Source: Bacteroidia bacterium (GTDB lineage: Bacteria > Bacteroidota > Bacteroidia > AKYH767-A > OLB10). Taken from it: a stretch of DNA of 8,110 nucleotides. Below, piece by piece: positions 6,427-8,110 of this stretch; within the stretch, counting starts at the first letter, position 1; every line of letters starts with the position of its first letter. The position numbers were made by a program, and so were the translations under genes. The DNA lies in contig JANWID010000128.1 in NCBI GenBank assembly GCA_025450095.1, positions 1-8,110 on the forward strand, read 5' to 3'. The notes under the pieces were generated by a model. That model had not been told where the DNA came from, ran no database searches, and saw nothing but the letters and a program-made list of their open reading frames with translations.

Positions 6427-8022
6427 ATGCGATTTAAACCAATGAAATATTTAATTTTCTTAATTGTGCTTTTCACAACACAGGGGATGTTTCCGGAAGT
6501 GAATGCCCAAACTCCATTACTGACACGCGGACCCTATCTGCAACAAGTCACTTCAGAATCAATCATCATACGCTGGAGAACAGATATACCAACTGCATCA
6601 CGTGTTGATTTCGGATCCTCGCTTGGCTATGGAAAAAGTTCGGTGAATTCAACGCTTACTACTGAGCACCAAATGAGACTTACTGGTCTGGAAGCAGGAA
6701 CAAAATATTATTATGCTGTCGGAGACCAGAATGCTTTGTTTCAAGGCGGGAATCTTAATAATTTTTATACCGCTCCTGCACCTGGAAACATAACGCCGGT
6801 GCGCATATGGGCGACCGGAGATTTTGGTACCGGATCTCCTGCACAGGTTGAAGTCAGAGATGCATATTCCAATTATTCACAAACGCCTACTCATCTTTGG
6901 TTATGGCTGGGAGATAATGCATACAGTGCAGGATTGGATTCCGAATACCAGGTTAATGTTTTCAATATGTATCCCGATCAGCTGAAACAATTTCCGGTTT
7001 ACCCTGCTCCGGGTAATCACGATTATGGCCAGGTAGGGTATCACTCTGCTGCAAGTCTAACTGATACCTTCCCCTATTTTTCAATTTTTTCATTACCACA
7101 AAATGCAGAAGCCGGTGGTGTTGCTTCGGGCACTCCAAAATATTATTCTTATAACTATTCAAACATTCATTTCATTTCGCTCGATAGCTATGGATCCCCG
7201 AATACCCCGGGTAGTGCCATGTATAAATGGCTTGCAGATGATCTTGCCGCAAACACACAAAAATGGACTATCGTATATTTTCATCACCCGCCTTTTTCGA
7301 AAGGTACGCATGACAGCGATCGGGAAAATGAGCTGATCGATATGAGAACCCACATTGTTCCGTTGCTTGAAACATTCAAAACAGACCTGGTGTTGAGTGG
7401 ACATTCTCATGCCAATGAACGTAGTTACCTGATCAGGGGTCATTACGGTATTGCTGAGTCATTTGATTCTTCAATGATGATGAGTATCAATTCCAGTCAC
7501 TTTCATAAACGTATACCATACAACGGAACTGTATATGCAGTTTGCGGTACTTCCGGTCAAATCGCAGGTGGACCGATGAACAGCGGATCGTTGCCCTGTA
7601 TGTATTTTAACGATTTCCAATCCAATTGCTCCCTGGTAATTGATGTGAATAAGGATTATTTATCGGCCCGGTATTTAACATCAACGGGTTCCATTGCGGA
7701 TGAATTTTCAATTACAAAGGATGGTCCCGATGCACCGTTAAATGATGGCAAATCATCCTGTGAAATAAGTTATCATCCTGCCGATGCTATTATGTATTTC
7801 TCTGTGTATCTGACACAGTCTGCAGGTTTTTCAGCAACACTTTATAATCTGTTAGGTGAAAAGGTATCAGATTTTGAAAAATTACCCGATTCACTTGTCA
7901 GCGGTTTTCACGTGTTATCGGCAGACATCAGTAAAAACATTCAAACCAATGCGATTTACCTTGTTAAAGTGCAGGTAGGAGATCAGGTTTTTTCGAGGAA
8001 AATTTTTATTTCGGGCCTCTAG
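6427..8022 (+). CDS. secreted purple acid phosphatase-like metallophosphoesterase with T9SS sorting domain
   Basis: A 531-residue predicted extracellular or surface phosphatase. A signal peptide covers residues 1-27 (likely cleavage VNA|Q). Residues ~29-120 form a fibronectin-III-like domain of the kind that precedes the catalytic domain in purple acid phosphatases (PYLQQVTSESIIIRWRTD). All five metallophosphatase blocks are present: GDFG (Asp132), GDNAY (Asp163, Tyr166), GNHD (Asn197, His198), HHPP (His286/287) and GHSH (His326, His328, followed by NER). The Tyr of GDxxY is the charge-transfer ligand that marks purple acid phosphatases, so a binuclear Fe-containing centre is inferred. Residues ~445-531 (LYNLLGEKVS, IYLVKVQVGD, SRKIFISG) are a type-A T9SS sorting domain. 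The substrate is probably organic phosphate esters but is not shown by the sequence. ATG at 6442 (residue 6), in an A-rich context and giving a shorter signal peptide, is an equally plausible start. Confidence 0.93.
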   Translation: MRFKPMKYLIFLIVLFTTQGMFPEVNAQTPLLTRGPYLQQVTSESIIIRWRTDIPTASRVDFGSSLGYGKSSVNSTLTTEHQMRLTGLEAGTKYYYAVGDQNALFQGGNLNNFYTAPAPGNITPVRIWATGDFGTGSPAQVEVRDAYSNYSQTPTHLWLWLGDNAYSAGLDSEYQVNVFNMYPDQLKQFPVYPAPGNHDYGQVGYHSAASLTDTFPYFSIFSLPQNAEAGGVASGTPKYYSYNYSNIHFISLDSYGSPNTPGSAMYKWLADDLAANTQKWTIVYFHHPPFSKGTHDSDRENELIDMRTHIVPLLETFKTDLVLSGHSHANERSYLIRGHYGIAESFDSSMMMSINSSHFHKRIPYNGTVYAVCGTSGQIAGGPMNSGSLPCMYFNDFQSNCSLVIDVNKDYLSARYLTSTGSIADEFSITKDGPDAPLNDGKSSCEISYHPADAIMYFSVYLTQSAGFSATLYNLLGEKVSDFEKLPDSLVSGFHVLSADISKNIQTNAIYLVKVQVGDQVFSRKIFISGL

Positions 8023-8055
8023 TATCGTAATTTCGGTTTTTTGATTGCCTATACA

Positions 8056-8063
8056 TATATTTG
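8056..8063 (+). promoter_or_regulatory. candidate Bacteroidota -7 promoter element TATATTTG
   Basis: TATATTTG matches TAnnTTTG exactly, 34 bp after the stop of the phosphatase gene. It may drive a gene that begins at or beyond the right edge; an ATG at 8106-8108 is a possible start but only five bases of it are in the window. No well-spaced -33 TTG is seen, and the surrounding DNA is AT-rich. Confidence 0.35.
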
Positions 8064-8110
8064 ATTTTTAGTAAGATAAGAAAATTGTCCAAAATATTTT
8101 CCTACATGGC

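Noticed and set aside
7159..7443. 94-codon minus-strand frame inside the phosphatase gene
   Set aside because: It overlaps the catalytic core of the metallophosphatase on the other strand and shows nothing recognisable.
1..8110. CRISPR array, tRNA or rRNA genes, transposase, toxin-antitoxin or defence genes
   Set aside because: No regularly spaced direct repeats, cloverleaf-like sequence, DDE/HUH motifs or recognisable defence proteins were seen on either strand.

Overview
The window looks like chromosome of a Bacteroidota (Bacteroidetes) bacterium. Four things point there. The fabF-rnc pair is arranged as in that phylum. Two predicted exported proteins end in type IX secretion system (T9SS) type-A C-terminal sorting domains. 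One of them starts its mature part with the 'ASHIMGGE' module typical of Bacteroidota surface proteins. Candidate promoters match the phylum's -7 element TAnnTTTG, and Shine-Dalgarno sequences are largely absent. The species cannot be told from this sequence.

Layout. Positions 1-1184 hold fabF, cut by the left edge, with about 21 N-terminal codons missing. It is followed with no gap, and in the same frame, by rnc (RNase III, TTG start). A 21-bp tail-to-tail gap leads to a minus-strand gene (3341-1920) for a long helical, TPR-like protein of unknown function. A roughly 210-bp AT-rich divergent intergenic region (3342-3550) carries one candidate -7 element for each direction and two dyads. The plus-strand gene 3551-5737 encodes a 728-residue secreted modular protein: signal peptide, Cys-containing ASHIMGGE module, Ig/cadherin-like region, a pair of dockerin-like Ca2+ loops, a cohesin-like sandwich and a T9SS sorting domain. 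A strong intrinsic terminator with a GCAA tetraloop closes it. Next comes about 300 bp without a convincing gene, holding a 26-bp near-perfect inverted repeat. Then come a 96-residue HTH protein (6090-6380) and a 531-residue secreted purple-acid-phosphatase-like metallophosphoesterase with a second T9SS sorting domain (6427-8022). A -7-like box near the right edge may serve the next gene.

How the genes relate. fabF and rnc form a housekeeping unit for fatty acid elongation and double-stranded RNA processing. The two T9SS cargos are envelope or extracellular proteins: one probably structural or binding, the other a hydrolase likely to release phosphate from organic phosphomonoesters. The small HTH protein sits 46 bp upstream of the phosphatase with no visible terminator between them, so cotranscription or local regulation is possible but unproven.

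I see no CRISPR array, tRNA, rRNA, intact transposase or recognisable defence system. Most of the window is ordinary. The best candidates for a second look are the dockerin/cohesin combination in one T9SS protein, the large inverted repeat beside an orphan HTH gene, the possibly leaderless promoter of the unknown minus-strand gene, and the zero-gap in-frame fabF/rnc junction.
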